Positions 1 through 8,398 of a stretch of DNA of 30,897 nt are shown here, one piece after another. The stretch covers positions 1-30,897 of the forward strand of contig CAYQJC010000003.1 of assembly GCA_964417825.1 (NCBI GenBank), read 5' to 3'. Position 1 is the stretch's first letter. The number at the start of each line of letters is the position of its first letter. The DNA comes from CAYQJC01 sp964417825 (GTDB lineage: Bacteria; Patescibacteriota; Minisyncoccia; Minisyncoccales; CG1-02-41-26). The notes under the pieces were generated by a model that worked only from the letters and a program-made list of their open reading frames with translations, was not told the DNA's origin and made no database searches. Made by a program: the position numbers and the translations under genes.

Positions 1-185
1 CTATCTCGATGATATGACACCTCTCATACTTATCGAGAATCAGTAGAGAGATGGCATACGCTTAAGCTACAGCGTAAGCGGGTTTGCTGAATAAGTTTGC
101 ACTTATTTTGTCTGGAAGATTTACGAGATTCCAGAGCTCGGCTTGCTTGTTCCAGGTTGAATTTCTGTCAAGTCTTCTCACCCCC
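1..185 (-). ncRNA. ssrA: tmRNA (5' part; 3' end lies outside the window)
   Basis: Transfer-messenger RNA rescues stalled ribosomes together with SmpB and adds a degradation tag. On the minus strand the RNA appears to begin GGGGGTGAGAAGACTTGACA at 185, close to the usual tmRNA 5' end. An alanine resume codon (GCA) lies about 85 nt later at 100-98, the usual distance. It opens a short frame encoding ANLFSKPAYAVA and a TAA stop at 64-62. The small-residue C-terminus is typical of proteolysis tags. Sequence after the tag can form hairpins, as expected for the pseudoknot region. The 3' tRNA-like half lies beyond base 1. It is 65 nt downstream of smpB on the same strand. No clear promoter is seen between them, so cotranscription and processing is likely. 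The 5' end is placed by similarity only. Confidence 0.88.
62..100 (-). other. tmRNA tag reading frame (ANLFSKPAYAVA-stop)
   Basis: Reading down from base 100 the codons give A-N-L-F-S-K-P-A-Y-A-V-A followed by TAA at 64-62. The frame begins with the resume alanine GCA and ends in alternating small and hydrophobic residues, as expected for a tag recognised by Clp-type or Lon proteases. Confidence 0.85.
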
Positions 186-215
186 AGTGGGTCTGGAGAG
201 TTAGTCGCCGCAGGC

Positions 216-230
216 CCCACTGAAAGCGGG
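216..230 (-). repeat. Six-pair hairpin with TTC loop between smpB and ssrA
   Basis: On the minus strand CCCGCT-TTC-AGTGGG forms six pairs, one of them G-U, around a TTC loop. It is nearly the same hairpin as the one at 30641-30659 (CCCGCT-TTC-AGCGGG core). It sits in the transcribed spacer between smpB and tmRNA, where it could help processing; that role is inferred. Confidence 0.55.
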
Positions 231-249
231 CTCGCTCGGCTTCAAATGC

Positions 250-711
250 TTAGATCTTCTCTTTTAGAATTCTTCTTATCTCTCTTTCAATTTCTCTTTT
301 TTTAATTTGCTCTCTCTTATCAACTTTTTTCTTTCCTTTAACTATTGCAAATTCTATCTTTATTTTACCCTTATCAGTATACACTTTTAAGGGTGCCATC
401 GTCAAGCCTTTTTGCTTAGCTTTACCAATTAAATGCTTGATCTCTGATTTTCTCAGAAGGAGTTTTCTTGATCTCTGGGGATTGTAATCTTTAGGTGCAT
501 TTTTTGGCTGATAGGGAGGAATGCGAGCACCAATTAGAAATACTTCCTCTCCTTTCACTACTACAAAAGCTCCCTGCAGGTTTATTCTTCCATTTTTTAT
601 TGATTTTACCTCTTGTCCTTGTAAAACGATTCCAGCCTTGAATTTTTCTAGGATATCATAATTAAAGTATGCTTTCCTATTTTCAGCAATAATTTTCATA
701 AATTTGGGCAT
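250..711 (-). CDS. smpB: SsrA-binding protein SmpB
   Basis: SmpB binds tmRNA and brings it to stalled ribosomes in trans-translation. The 153-aa protein has the family hallmarks: KIIAENRKA near the start, GIVLQGQEVKSIKNGRINLQGAFV in the OB-fold core, and a lysine-rich tail after the KVYTDKGKIKIEFAIVKGKKK segment. Length is normal. The ATG at 711 follows AAAGGGGA at a plausible Shine-Dalgarno distance; the internal ATG at 699 (MKIIAENRK) is the alternative and matches the usual start of the family. It is divergent from argS across a 75-bp gap and directly precedes its partner RNA ssrA on the same strand. That pairing makes the call very secure. Confidence 0.96.
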   Translation of the reverse strand: MPKFMKIIAENRKAYFNYDILEKFKAGIVLQGQEVKSIKNGRINLQGAFVVVKGEEVFLIGARIPPYQPKNAPKDYNPQRSRKLLLRKSEIKHLIGKAKQKGLTMAPLKVYTDKGKIKIEFAIVKGKKKVDKREQIKKREIEREIRRILKEKI

Positions 712-786
712 GAGAAAAGATCCCCTTTAATTTTAACAAAAAATAAGGTAAACTAAAAAATATCTCCGCGCTCAGAGCACAAGATT

Positions 787-2388
787 ATGAGAGATACCAT
801 CGAAGAGCTAATAAAGGAAGCAATAACCTCTCTTCAAGAAAGGAAAATTTTCCCAAAATTTAGAATTCCCAGAATTAAGGTTGAACATCCTGATAAGATG
901 GTTCATGGTGACTACGCCACAAACATTGCAATGATAATTGCCAAGCAAATAGGGAAGGAACCAAAAGAAATCGCCCAACTTATCGTTCAATCGTTCAATC
1001 ATTCAATCATTCAATCTCTTTTTGCTAAGATTGAAGTAGTCCAACCAGGTTTTATAAATTTTTTTCTTTCCAAGAAATACTTGCAAACCCAAGTTAAAGA
1101 AATTTTAAAAAGCGATGAAGGCTTTGGCAAACTGAATATTGGTAAAAATAAAAAAGTGAATGTAGAATTTATTTCAGCCAATCCTACGGGACCCTTAACT
1201 TTGGGAAATGGAAGAGGAGGTTTTTTAGGCGATGTTTTATCAAATGTCTTAGAAAAAGCGGGCTTTAAAGTAAAAAGAGAATATTATATCAATGATATCG
1301 GAGAGCAGATAAGAAAATTAGGTCATTCGGTAATTGGTGATTCCCAAGCAGTTTACAAAGGGAAATATCTTCTCCAACTCCGAAAGAGAGTAAAAGGAAA
1401 AGATCCAGAGAAAGTAGGTGAGAAAGCAGCTAAGATAATTTTGGAAGAGATGATTAAACCAACTGTCAAACGAATGGGGATTAAATTTGATAATTGGTTT
1501 TCAGAAAAAAGCTTGCACAAAAAAAACGAGGTAGAAAAAGCATTAAATTTCTTGAAGAAAAAGAATTTAATCTATAAAAAAGATGGGGCTTTATGGTTTT
1601 GTTCCTCAAAATTTGGAGATGAAAAAGATAGAGTTCTAGTGAGAGCAAATAATGAGAAAACTTATTTTGCTTCAGATATTGCTTATTTAGAAAATAAATT
1701 TAAAAGAGGATTTGATCTTTTGATCTATATTTTGGGAGCAGACCATGCGGGCTATATAAAGCGAATAGAGGCAGCAGCTGAAGCTTTCGGGCATAGAAAA
1801 GATCAGCTGAGATTTATTATTGTTCAGTTGGTCCGGCTTTTTGAGAAAGGAGAAGAAGTGAGGATGTCAAAGAGAGCTGGTACTTTCGTAACTTTAGAAG
1901 AACTGATCAACAGAACCGGAGTTGATGTTGCAAGATTTTTCTTTCTCCAGAGAAGCCCTGGTAGTCACCTCAATTTTAATTTAGATTTAGCCCAAGAACA
2001 ATCAGAGAAAAATCCAGTCTATTATGTTCAGTATGCCCACGCTAGAATCTGTAGTATCATAAGAAAACTCAAAACTCAAAACTCAAAACTCAAAGCCACA
2101 ACGCAAAACTTAAGACTGTTAAATCACCCAACGGAGTTAAATCTTATCAAGCAGCTTATTAGATTTCCTGAAATTATCAAGGATACAGCTAAAGATTACC
2201 AGGTTCAGAGATTACCTCAGTATTCTTTAGAAGTTGCTCGGAATTTCCACGATTTTTATGAGAAATGCCGAGTAATTTCAGAAGATAAAGAACTAACAAA
2301 AGCTCGAATAGCTTTGCTTTTAGCTACCAAAATTGTTCTGAGAAATACTTTAAATCTAATGGGCATTTCTGCCCCAGAGAAAATGTAG
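787..2388 (+). CDS. argS: Arginyl-tRNA synthetase (class I)
   Basis: Charges tRNA-Arg with arginine. The 533-aa protein has an N-terminal additional domain, the catalytic core entry SANPTGPLTLGNGRGG at about residues 131-146, the REYYINDIGEQ segment, a KMSKS-like RMSKRAG at 359-365, and a C-terminal anticodon-binding helical domain with NPVYYVQYAHARI. The HIGH signature is altered: the usual H-x-G-H reads T-L-G-N (138-141). I recall similar forms in other CPR ArgRS proteins, so this is probably lineage-typical. Two short tandem repeats are embedded in frame (982-1013 and 2064-2091). It starts the long plus-strand run. No convincing Shine-Dalgarno site precedes the ATG. Confidence 0.96.
   Translation: MRDTIEELIKEAITSLQERKIFPKFRIPRIKVEHPDKMVHGDYATNIAMIIAKQIGKEPKEIAQLIVQSFNHSIIQSLFAKIEVVQPGFINFFLSKKYLQTQVKEILKSDEGFGKLNIGKNKKVNVEFISANPTGPLTLGNGRGGFLGDVLSNVLEKAGFKVKREYYINDIGEQIRKLGHSVIGDSQAVYKGKYLLQLRKRVKGKDPEKVGEKAAKIILEEMIKPTVKRMGIKFDNWFSEKSLHKKNEVEKALNFLKKKNLIYKKDGALWFCSSKFGDEKDRVLVRANNEKTYFASDIAYLENKFKRGFDLLIYILGADHAGYIKRIEAAAEAFGHRKDQLRFIIVQLVRLFEKGEEVRMSKRAGTFVTLEELINRTGVDVARFFFLQRSPGSHLNFNLDLAQEQSEKNPVYYVQYAHARICSIIRKLKTQNSKLKATTQNLRLLNHPTELNLIKQLIRFPEIIKDTAKDYQVQRLPQYSLEVARNFHDFYEKCRVISEDKELTKARIALLLATKIVLRNTLNLMGISAPEKM
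982..1013 (+). repeat. Octamer tandem repeat inside argS (4 x 8 nt)
   Basis: Units atcgttca, atcgttca, atcattca, atcattca run end to end and encode residues about 66-76 (SFNHSIIQS) in the N-terminal domain. The frame stays open. It resembles the 7-nt arrays elsewhere in the window but has an 8-nt period. Confidence 0.85.
2064..2091 (+). repeat. Heptamer tandem repeat inside argS (4 x aaaactc)
   Basis: Four exact copies of aaaactc encode KLKTQNSKLK at about residues 426-435, between the YAHARI helix and the rest of the anticodon-binding domain. This is the most regular heptamer array in the window. Confidence 0.9.
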
Positions 2389-2460
2389 AGTGAAAAAGGC
2401 ATTGGCGAATTATTTGCGATTTAGAGACCAGCATTGAATTTATAAATTGGTAAGATCTCT

Positions 2461-3036
2461 ATGCAAAACAACTATTTCATTTTAAGACACGGAGAAACAC
2501 CTTATCAGCTCCAGAATGAAATAATACTTTATCCTTGGCCAGAGCCAGAACCAATTTTATTGACCAAAAGAGGGAAAGAACAAATAAAAAGAGTAGCCAA
2601 AAAATTAAAAAAGGAGAAAATAGATCTGATTTTCTCTTCTGATATACCGAGAACTCGCCAGACAGCTGAAATTGTTTCTCAAGAACTTGGAGGAGTTGAA
2701 ATAATTTTTGATAAAAGATTAAGAGAGAAAGATGCTGGGATTTTTAAAGGCAGGCCAAAAAAGGAATATAATGAATTTTTTTCCAAGAAAGAAAAAAAAG
2801 AAAAATTTACAAAATCACCTCCCGGCGGAGAGAATTGGAATGAAGTAAAAAGAAGAATGCTTCAGTTTATCAATGAGGTTGATAGGAAATATAAAGGGAA
2901 GAATATTTTAATCGTCAGTCATGGCTGTCCTTTATGGCTTTTACAAGGAGGGGTAAAAGGATTAGATGAAGATGAATTACTTAAACAGAGGGCAGTTCTC
3001 CAACTTAAAGTCGGGGAGCTTCGGAAATTGATATAA
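2461..3036 (+). CDS. Histidine phosphatase family protein (phosphoglycerate mutase-like)
   Basis: A 191-aa member of the histidine phosphatase superfamily. It has the catalytic RHGE at residues 9-12 (H10 would be phosphorylated), FSSDIPRTRQTAE near 59-71, the conserved RLREKDAGIFKGRP segment, and a late ILIVSHG with the second catalytic histidine. Length and motif order fit single-domain enzymes of the GpmB/CobC/phosphoserine phosphatase type. The substrate cannot be told from sequence. It lies between argS and ileS, with 72 nt before it and 18 nt after it. Confidence 0.9.
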   Translation: MQNNYFILRHGETPYQLQNEIILYPWPEPEPILLTKRGKEQIKRVAKKLKKEKIDLIFSSDIPRTRQTAEIVSQELGGVEIIFDKRLREKDAGIFKGRPKKEYNEFFSKKEKKEKFTKSPPGGENWNEVKRRMLQFINEVDRKYKGKNILIVSHGCPLWLLQGGVKGLDEDELLKQRAVLQLKVGELRKLI

Positions 3037-3054
3037 GTTATAAGTAAGTATTAT

Positions 3055-5943
3055 ATGCCTGTAAACTTTCCACAAATTGAAAAAGAAATCTTAAAATTCT
3101 GGCAAAGAAATAAAATTTTTGAGAAACTTCGTAAGAAAATTAAAGGTAAGAAACGCTGGTCATTTTTAGATGGACCAATTACTGCTAATAATCCTATGGG
3201 TGTTCATCATGCTTGGGGAAGAACTTATAAAGACCTTTTTCAAAGGTATAAAGCAATGCGAGGTTTTGATCAGAGGTTCCAGAATGGTTTCGATTGTCAA
3301 GGTTTATGGGTAGAGGTTGAAGTTGAGAAAGAACTCGGTTTCAAGAATAAAAAAGATATTGAAAAATACGGCATAGAAAAGTTTGTGGAGAAGTGTAAAG
3401 AAAGAGTGAGGAGGTACTCAAAAATTCAAACAGCTCAATCAATTCGATTAGGGCAGTGGATGGATTGGGAGAACTCCTACTATACTATGTCTGATGAAAA
3501 TAATTATGCTATTTGGAATTTTCTTAAAAAGTGTTCAGAAAATGGACTTTTATATAAAGGAAGAGATGTTGTGCCTTGGTGCCCCAGGTGCGGAACTGCC
3601 ATTTCTCAGCATGAAATTTTAACCGAAGAGTACCAAGAGATTACTCACAAAGCAGTGTTTTTTACTCTGCCAGTGAAGAGCGAGAAAAAAACTTATTTTT
3701 TAGCTTGGACCACTACTCCTTGGACTTTACCTGGGAATGTTGCTCTAGCAGTCCAGCCAGAACTTGAGTATGTTAGAGTAAAAAATAATGAAGGTGATGT
3801 TTTTATTTTGTTGAAAAACAAAGCTGATTTAATTGAAAAAGGAGAAATAATTGAAACATTTAAGGGGAAGAAATTAGAAGGATTAAAATATCAGGGATTA
3901 TTTGATGAGTTACCTGCAGTTAAAAAGAGTTTAGGAAACTACACTCATTCCGTAATCCTCTGGAAAGAAGTAACTGAAGAAGAAGGAACTGGAGTGGTTC
4001 ATATTGCTCCTGGCTGTGGAAGGGAGGATTATCAACTTGCTAAAGAGTTTCACTTGCCAGTTATTGATCTGAGCGATAACGAGAGCAATTACAGAGCAGG
4101 GTTTGGGAGCCTTAGTGGAAAGTTTGTTGGGGGAAAAGCGACTCGGGATCTAATTTTTAAGAATTTAGAGGAGAAAGGAAGAATTTTTCAGATTGAGGAT
4201 TATACTCACCGCTATCCTATCTGCTGGCGATGTAAAACCGAATTAATTTTTAGGTTGGTGGACGAATGGTACATTTCAATGGAAAAGCTCCGGAGGAAGT
4301 TAATGGAAGTGGCAAGAAAAATAGAATGGATACCCTCTTTTGGACAAGAGCGAGAGTTGGATTGGTTAAAAAATATGCAAGATTGGTTAATCTCTAAAAA
4401 GAGATATTGGGGTTTAGCTTTACCTATTTTCGAATGCTCCAAATGTGGTAATTTTGAAGTGGTTGGTTCCAAAAAAGAATTAAAGGCGCGGGCGGTTGAA
4501 GGATGGGAGAAATTTGAAGGTCATTCTCCTCATCGACCCTGGATTGATGATGTAAAAATAAAATGTTCAAAATGTGGTGAGGCGATTTCTCGAATTCCAG
4601 ATGTTGGTAATCCTTGGCTGGATGCGGGGATTGTACCTTTTTCGACTATGAAATACTTTTCTGATAGAGCTTATTGGGAAAAATGGTTCCCAGCCCACTT
4701 TATTTGTGAGTCCTTTCCTGGCCAATTTAAAAATTGGTTTTACTCCCTTATTGTAATGAGTACTGTATTAGAAGGGGTACCTCCCACTAAGGTTATTTTT
4801 GGTTATGCTTCGGTAGTCGACGAAAAAGGAGAGCAGATGCATAAATCAAAAGGAAATGTCATTTGGTTTGATGAAGCTGTTGAAAGAATTGGGGCAGATG
4901 TAATGAGATGGATGTATATAACCCATCATCCGATCTGGAGCAATTTAAGATTCGGCTACAATATTGCCAAAGAGACAAAAAGAAGAGTTTTAACCTTGTG
5001 GAACAGTTACGAATTTTTCAAGACTTATGTGCCGAAAAAAGAATTTTCGAATGCCAACTATCAAGTTTTCGATTCTCAAAACTTATTAGATAAATGGATT
5101 ACTTCAAAATTAAACAATCTTATTAAAGAAGTTACAAAATTTTTAGATAATTATAACCCTTCAAAAGCCAGTTTAGCTATTGAGGACTTTTTCACTAAGG
5201 ATTTATCTCTTTGGTATATCAGGAGATCAAGAAAGAGATTTCAGAATCCAAAAATTCGGAAAGAAAAGAAAGAGGCGGTTAGCACTCTTTATTGGGTATT
5301 AATCACCTTAGCTAAACTTATTGCCCCAATGATGCCATTTTTGGCTGAAGAAGTTTACCAAAAGTTACGACAAAGTGATATGCCCGAATCTATTCATCTC
5401 TTTGATTGGCCTGTCTCAGATAATGAGAAAATTAATAAAGAATTAGAAAAGAAGATGGAAAGAGTTAGAGAAATTGTCGCTCAAGGATTAGCTGAGAGGG
5501 CAAAAGCCGGGATAAAGGTCCGCCAACCCTTAAAGGAATTAAGAATTAGGAATCAGGAATTAGGAAAAGAAAAAGAATTATTGGATTTAGTCAAAGAAGA
5601 ACTGAATGTTAAAGAAATAATTTTTGATCCAAAAATTAAAAGAGAGATAGAATTGGATACAGAAATTACCAAGGAATTAAAAGAAGAGGGTCAACTTCGA
5701 GAGATTATTCGCCAGATTCAAGAACTTCGCAAAAAAGAAGGCCTTACTCCGAAAGATAAAATCGAAATTTACTATTCTGGCTCTGGAAAACTTAGCGAAA
5801 TTATAACAAAAAACAAAAAAACAATTTTAGACAAAACTCGAGCCAAAGATATTAAAAAAGAAATTCCTCAAAAAGTTATCATAGAAAAAGAAATAAAGAT
5901 TGACAAAGAGAAGCTTCATATTGCCATTGAAAAATTAGCCTGA
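3055..5943 (+). CDS. ileS: Isoleucyl-tRNA synthetase (class I)
   Basis: Charges tRNA-Ile and edits mischarged valine. The 962-aa protein shows FLDGPITANNPMGVHHAWGR near residues 37-56, a CP1 editing domain with AWTTTPWTLPGN, zinc-type CPRCG and CSKCG pairs, and a helical anticodon domain. Two signatures are unusual: the HIGH site reads G-V-H-H (49-52) and the KMSKS site reads M-H-K-S-K-G (595-600). DCHG is DCQG. I recall this variant class from other bacteria, so it is not unique. The C-terminal part carries a 7-nt repeat (5535-5562). A TATAAG ends 10 nt before the ATG. It is followed at 1 nt by recO. Confidence 0.95.
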   Translation: MPVNFPQIEKEILKFWQRNKIFEKLRKKIKGKKRWSFLDGPITANNPMGVHHAWGRTYKDLFQRYKAMRGFDQRFQNGFDCQGLWVEVEVEKELGFKNKKDIEKYGIEKFVEKCKERVRRYSKIQTAQSIRLGQWMDWENSYYTMSDENNYAIWNFLKKCSENGLLYKGRDVVPWCPRCGTAISQHEILTEEYQEITHKAVFFTLPVKSEKKTYFLAWTTTPWTLPGNVALAVQPELEYVRVKNNEGDVFILLKNKADLIEKGEIIETFKGKKLEGLKYQGLFDELPAVKKSLGNYTHSVILWKEVTEEEGTGVVHIAPGCGREDYQLAKEFHLPVIDLSDNESNYRAGFGSLSGKFVGGKATRDLIFKNLEEKGRIFQIEDYTHRYPICWRCKTELIFRLVDEWYISMEKLRRKLMEVARKIEWIPSFGQERELDWLKNMQDWLISKKRYWGLALPIFECSKCGNFEVVGSKKELKARAVEGWEKFEGHSPHRPWIDDVKIKCSKCGEAISRIPDVGNPWLDAGIVPFSTMKYFSDRAYWEKWFPAHFICESFPGQFKNWFYSLIVMSTVLEGVPPTKVIFGYASVVDEKGEQMHKSKGNVIWFDEAVERIGADVMRWMYITHHPIWSNLRFGYNIAKETKRRVLTLWNSYEFFKTYVPKKEFSNANYQVFDSQNLLDKWITSKLNNLIKEVTKFLDNYNPSKASLAIEDFFTKDLSLWYIRRSRKRFQNPKIRKEKKEAVSTLYWVLITLAKLIAPMMPFLAEEVYQKLRQSDMPESIHLFDWPVSDNEKINKELEKKMERVREIVAQGLAERAKAGIKVRQPLKELRIRNQELGKEKELLDLVKEELNVKEIIFDPKIKREIELDTEITKELKEEGQLREIIRQIQELRKKEGLTPKDKIEIYYSGSGKLSEIITKNKKTILDKTRAKDIKKEIPQKVIIEKEIKIDKEKLHIAIEKLA
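5535..5562 (+). repeat. Heptamer repeat inside ileS (4 x ggaatta-like)
   Basis: Units ggaatta, agaatta, ggaatca, ggaatta with a decayed fifth unit encode KELRIRNQELGKE at about residues 825-838, in the C-terminal region that varies among IleRS proteins. Confidence 0.8.
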
Positions 5944-5944
5944 T

Positions 5945-6703
5945 ATGCCCTTCACTCACTACCGGACAAAAGGGATTTTTTTGGATAAAGAGGATCGAGG
6001 GGAAGCCGATCAACTTTTTACAGTTTATACTGAAGATTACGGGAAACTTAAAATTTTAGGAAAAGCAATTCGGAAGATAAAATCAAAGTTGAGGAGCGGG
6101 GCTGATATTTTTTATTTTTCTGAAATCGAATTCATTCAAGGGAAAACTTACAAAACCTTAACCGATGCAATTTTAATTGATAAATTCAAGAATTTAAGAG
6201 AAGATCCTCAGAAATTAGAAATTGCTTACAAGATAGCTGATGCTCTCAATTCTTTAACTGCTCCAGAAGAAGAGGATGAGAAAATTTGGCAACTAGTTCT
6301 TACAACCTTTAAAAAGTTAAATGACTTACGATTTGCTATTGACGATTTACGTTTAGCTTATTATTTTTTTCTTTGGAACTTTTTTGCTCTTTTGGGATTC
6401 AACCCAGAACTTTATTTCTGCCCGGTTTGTAGAGAAAAACTTTTACCAGAGACCTTTTGGTTTTTGCCGAAAGAAGGAGGGGTAGTATGTTGGCGATGTT
6501 TTAAAAAGTTCTCAGAAGAAGAAAGGAAGATGGCAAAAGAAATAAGTGTAGATACAGTTAAGATTTTAAGAATTTTCCTTTCGGGAGGTTGGAAGATTTT
6601 AGGGCGGCTTAGAATCACCGGTGATATGAAAGAAAATTTGAAGGAGATTTCACAATTTTATTTAGAGTTCTTGAGAGGAGAATTTACAAAAATCGAAAAA
6701 TAA
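5945..6703 (+). CDS. recO: DNA repair protein RecO
   Basis: RecO loads RecA in the RecFOR recombinational repair pathway and anneals single strands. The 252-aa protein begins with an OB-fold domain (HYRTKGIFLDKEDRGEADQLFTVYTEDYGKL), which is diagnostic. A helical domain follows, and a zinc finger: FCPVC at about residues 158-162 and a second pair in VVCWRC about 20 residues later. Length is typical. The ATG lies 1 nt after the ileS stop, so translation is probably coupled. A decayed 7-nt periodic stretch lies just before the zinc finger (6324-6358). Confidence 0.92.
   Translation: MPFTHYRTKGIFLDKEDRGEADQLFTVYTEDYGKLKILGKAIRKIKSKLRSGADIFYFSEIEFIQGKTYKTLTDAILIDKFKNLREDPQKLEIAYKIADALNSLTAPEEEDEKIWQLVLTTFKKLNDLRFAIDDLRLAYYFFLWNFFALLGFNPELYFCPVCREKLLPETFWFLPKEGGVVCWRCFKKFSEEERKMAKEISVDTVKILRIFLSGGWKILGRLRITGDMKENLKEISQFYLEFLRGEFTKIEK
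6324..6358 (+). repeat. Degenerate heptamer repeat inside recO
   Basis: The units acttacg, atttgct, attgacg, atttacg, tttagct keep a 7-nt rhythm and encode LRFAIDDLRLA. It is more decayed than the other arrays, so chance similarity is possible. Confidence 0.5.
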
Positions 6704-6711
6704 ACTAAAAT
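6683..6711 (+). promoter_or_regulatory. Promoter for the surface-protein gene at 6722
   Basis: TTTACA (6683-6688) and TAAAAT (6706-6711) are separated by 17 bp, a good vegetative promoter. The -10 box ends only 10 nt before the ATG at 6722, so the transcript would start about 3-4 nt upstream of the start codon. Confidence 0.5.
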
Positions 6712-6721
6712 TAAAGAAGTT

Positions 6722-8374
6722 ATGAAGAAGTTTTTAATCATCCTTATCTTATTTTTATTTGCTGGAGTCGGGATAGCGGGTTATTGGTATTGGCAAAAAA
6801 ATCAATACTCCAAGGAGATTCTAAAGTTGGAGATTTTAGCGCCCGAGAAAATTCAGGCAGGGGATGAAGTTGAATACTTGGTGAAATTTAAGAACAATGG
6901 AAAAGTTAGATTGGAGGAGCCAGAACTTATTTTTGAATATCCCAGACAATCTATCCCTCTCGAAGGAGAGAGTACAATAATTACCAAGAAAATCGAAGAC
7001 ATTTATCCCGGAGAAGAAAGAGTTGAAAGTTTCCGAGCTAGAGTTTTTGGAAAAGAAAACGATGTTTTGGAAGCTAAAGCTTCGCTCTCTTATCGTCCCA
7101 AAAATCTCACTGCCCGTTATGAGTCAAAAACTACTCATTCTTGCCAAATAAAATTTGTTCCTCTGACCTTTGAATTTGATTTACCCTTGAAAACTGAACA
7201 AGGAGAGAAAATAAAGTTTTCTCTAAATTATTTTTCTAACATCGATTATGTTCTGGAGAATTTAAGAATAAGGATAGAGTACCCTGAAGGATTCCATTTT
7301 TTGAATTCTCAGCCCCCAGCTTTAGACCAAACGGAATGGGATCTTTTCCCTCTTACTCAAGCGAATGGAGGAAGAATTGAAATAGAGGGAACGGTTGATG
7401 GAGAAGAGGGTTCTCAGAAAATTTTCCGCGCTCAGCTTGGAATGATAAAGGATGGAGAATTTTGGTTATTGAAGGAAGCAGTAAGGTCGCTTGAGATTAT
7501 TGAGCCATCTCTATATATCTCCCAACTTATAAATGGCTCTCAAAAATATATTGCTGAAGCAGGAGATTTCCTTCATTATGAAGTTTTTTTCAAGAATATC
7601 GGTTCTCGCCCCATTCAGAAAAAATTCCTTTTTGCCAAACTAGAAGGAGAATTTTTTGATCTTAACACCTTACGGTCAGAAAATGGTGAATTCGGGAAAG
7701 GTGATAACACCATTGTTTGGGATTGGAAACAGGTTAGCGATTTACGATTTTTGGATGCTGGAGAAGAAGGGAAAGTGGAATTCTGGATAAAACTTAAAGA
7801 AAGTATTCCTAAGAAAATTAAAAACCCTGTATTAAGAAACAGAGTGACTTTAGCAGGTACTCAGAAAGTTTTTGAAACAAAGATAAACTCTATTGTTGAT
7901 CTTCAACAGAAAGTTTATTTCAAAGATGAAATGTTTGGCAATTCTGGACCTCTGCCACCAAAGGTTGGCAAAAAAACCACTTATACTGTGTTTTGGCAGG
8001 TTAAAAATTCTTGGAATGATTTGAAAAATGTTAAAGTTAAAAGCAAATTGCCCTCGAATGTAAAACCGACCGGTAAATTTTCTCCTGAAGATGCCAAGTT
8101 TACCTTTGATCCCGAATCAAGAGAAGTAATTTGGAATATTGGAGATCTTGAAGCATTTCAAGGTTCTGATGACACTTCCTTGATTCTGGCTTTCCAGATT
8201 GAATTTACTCCTAATTCTTCTCAAAGAGGAAAAACTCCTATCTTAATTGAAGAAGCTGATATTTTAGGAGAGGATGTTTTTACTCAAGAAATCCTTCACC
8301 AAAAAGCTGATTCAGTAGATACTACTTTACCTGATGATGAAACAGTGGATGAGGAACAGGGGGTAGTTCAATAA
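6722..8374 (+). CDS. Membrane-anchored surface protein with repeated beta-sandwich (DUF11-like) domains
   Basis: The 550-aa product has an N-terminal hydrophobic anchor or signal at residues 4-24 (FLIILILFLFAGVGIAGYWYW) after a KK start. Long beta-rich modules follow. Phrases such as AGDEVEYLVKFKNNGKVRLEEPELIFEYP, EAGDFLHYEVFFKNIGSRPIQ and VGKKTTYTVFWQVKNSWNDLKNVKVKSKLP are typical of DUF11/CARDB-like repeats in exported proteins. The end is acidic (DDETVDEEQG). There is no catalytic motif, sorting signal or C-terminal membrane segment. It is probably tethered by its N-terminus and exposed outside the cell. A role in envelope structure or host contact is a guess from the domain type. It has its own probable promoter. 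Confidence 0.75.
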   Translation: MKKFLIILILFLFAGVGIAGYWYWQKNQYSKEILKLEILAPEKIQAGDEVEYLVKFKNNGKVRLEEPELIFEYPRQSIPLEGESTIITKKIEDIYPGEERVESFRARVFGKENDVLEAKASLSYRPKNLTARYESKTTHSCQIKFVPLTFEFDLPLKTEQGEKIKFSLNYFSNIDYVLENLRIRIEYPEGFHFLNSQPPALDQTEWDLFPLTQANGGRIEIEGTVDGEEGSQKIFRAQLGMIKDGEFWLLKEAVRSLEIIEPSLYISQLINGSQKYIAEAGDFLHYEVFFKNIGSRPIQKKFLFAKLEGEFFDLNTLRSENGEFGKGDNTIVWDWKQVSDLRFLDAGEEGKVEFWIKLKESIPKKIKNPVLRNRVTLAGTQKVFETKINSIVDLQQKVYFKDEMFGNSGPLPPKVGKKTTYTVFWQVKNSWNDLKNVKVKSKLPSNVKPTGKFSPEDAKFTFDPESREVIWNIGDLEAFQGSDDTSLILAFQIEFTPNSSQRGKTPILIEEADILGEDVFTQEILHQKADSVDTTLPDDETVDEEQGVVQ

Positions 8375-8398
8375 AAATTTCCCAATATTTAACTTTAA

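Noticed and set aside
84..305. Plus-strand open frame of 73 codons
   Set aside because: It runs antisense through tmRNA and the end of smpB and has no family features.
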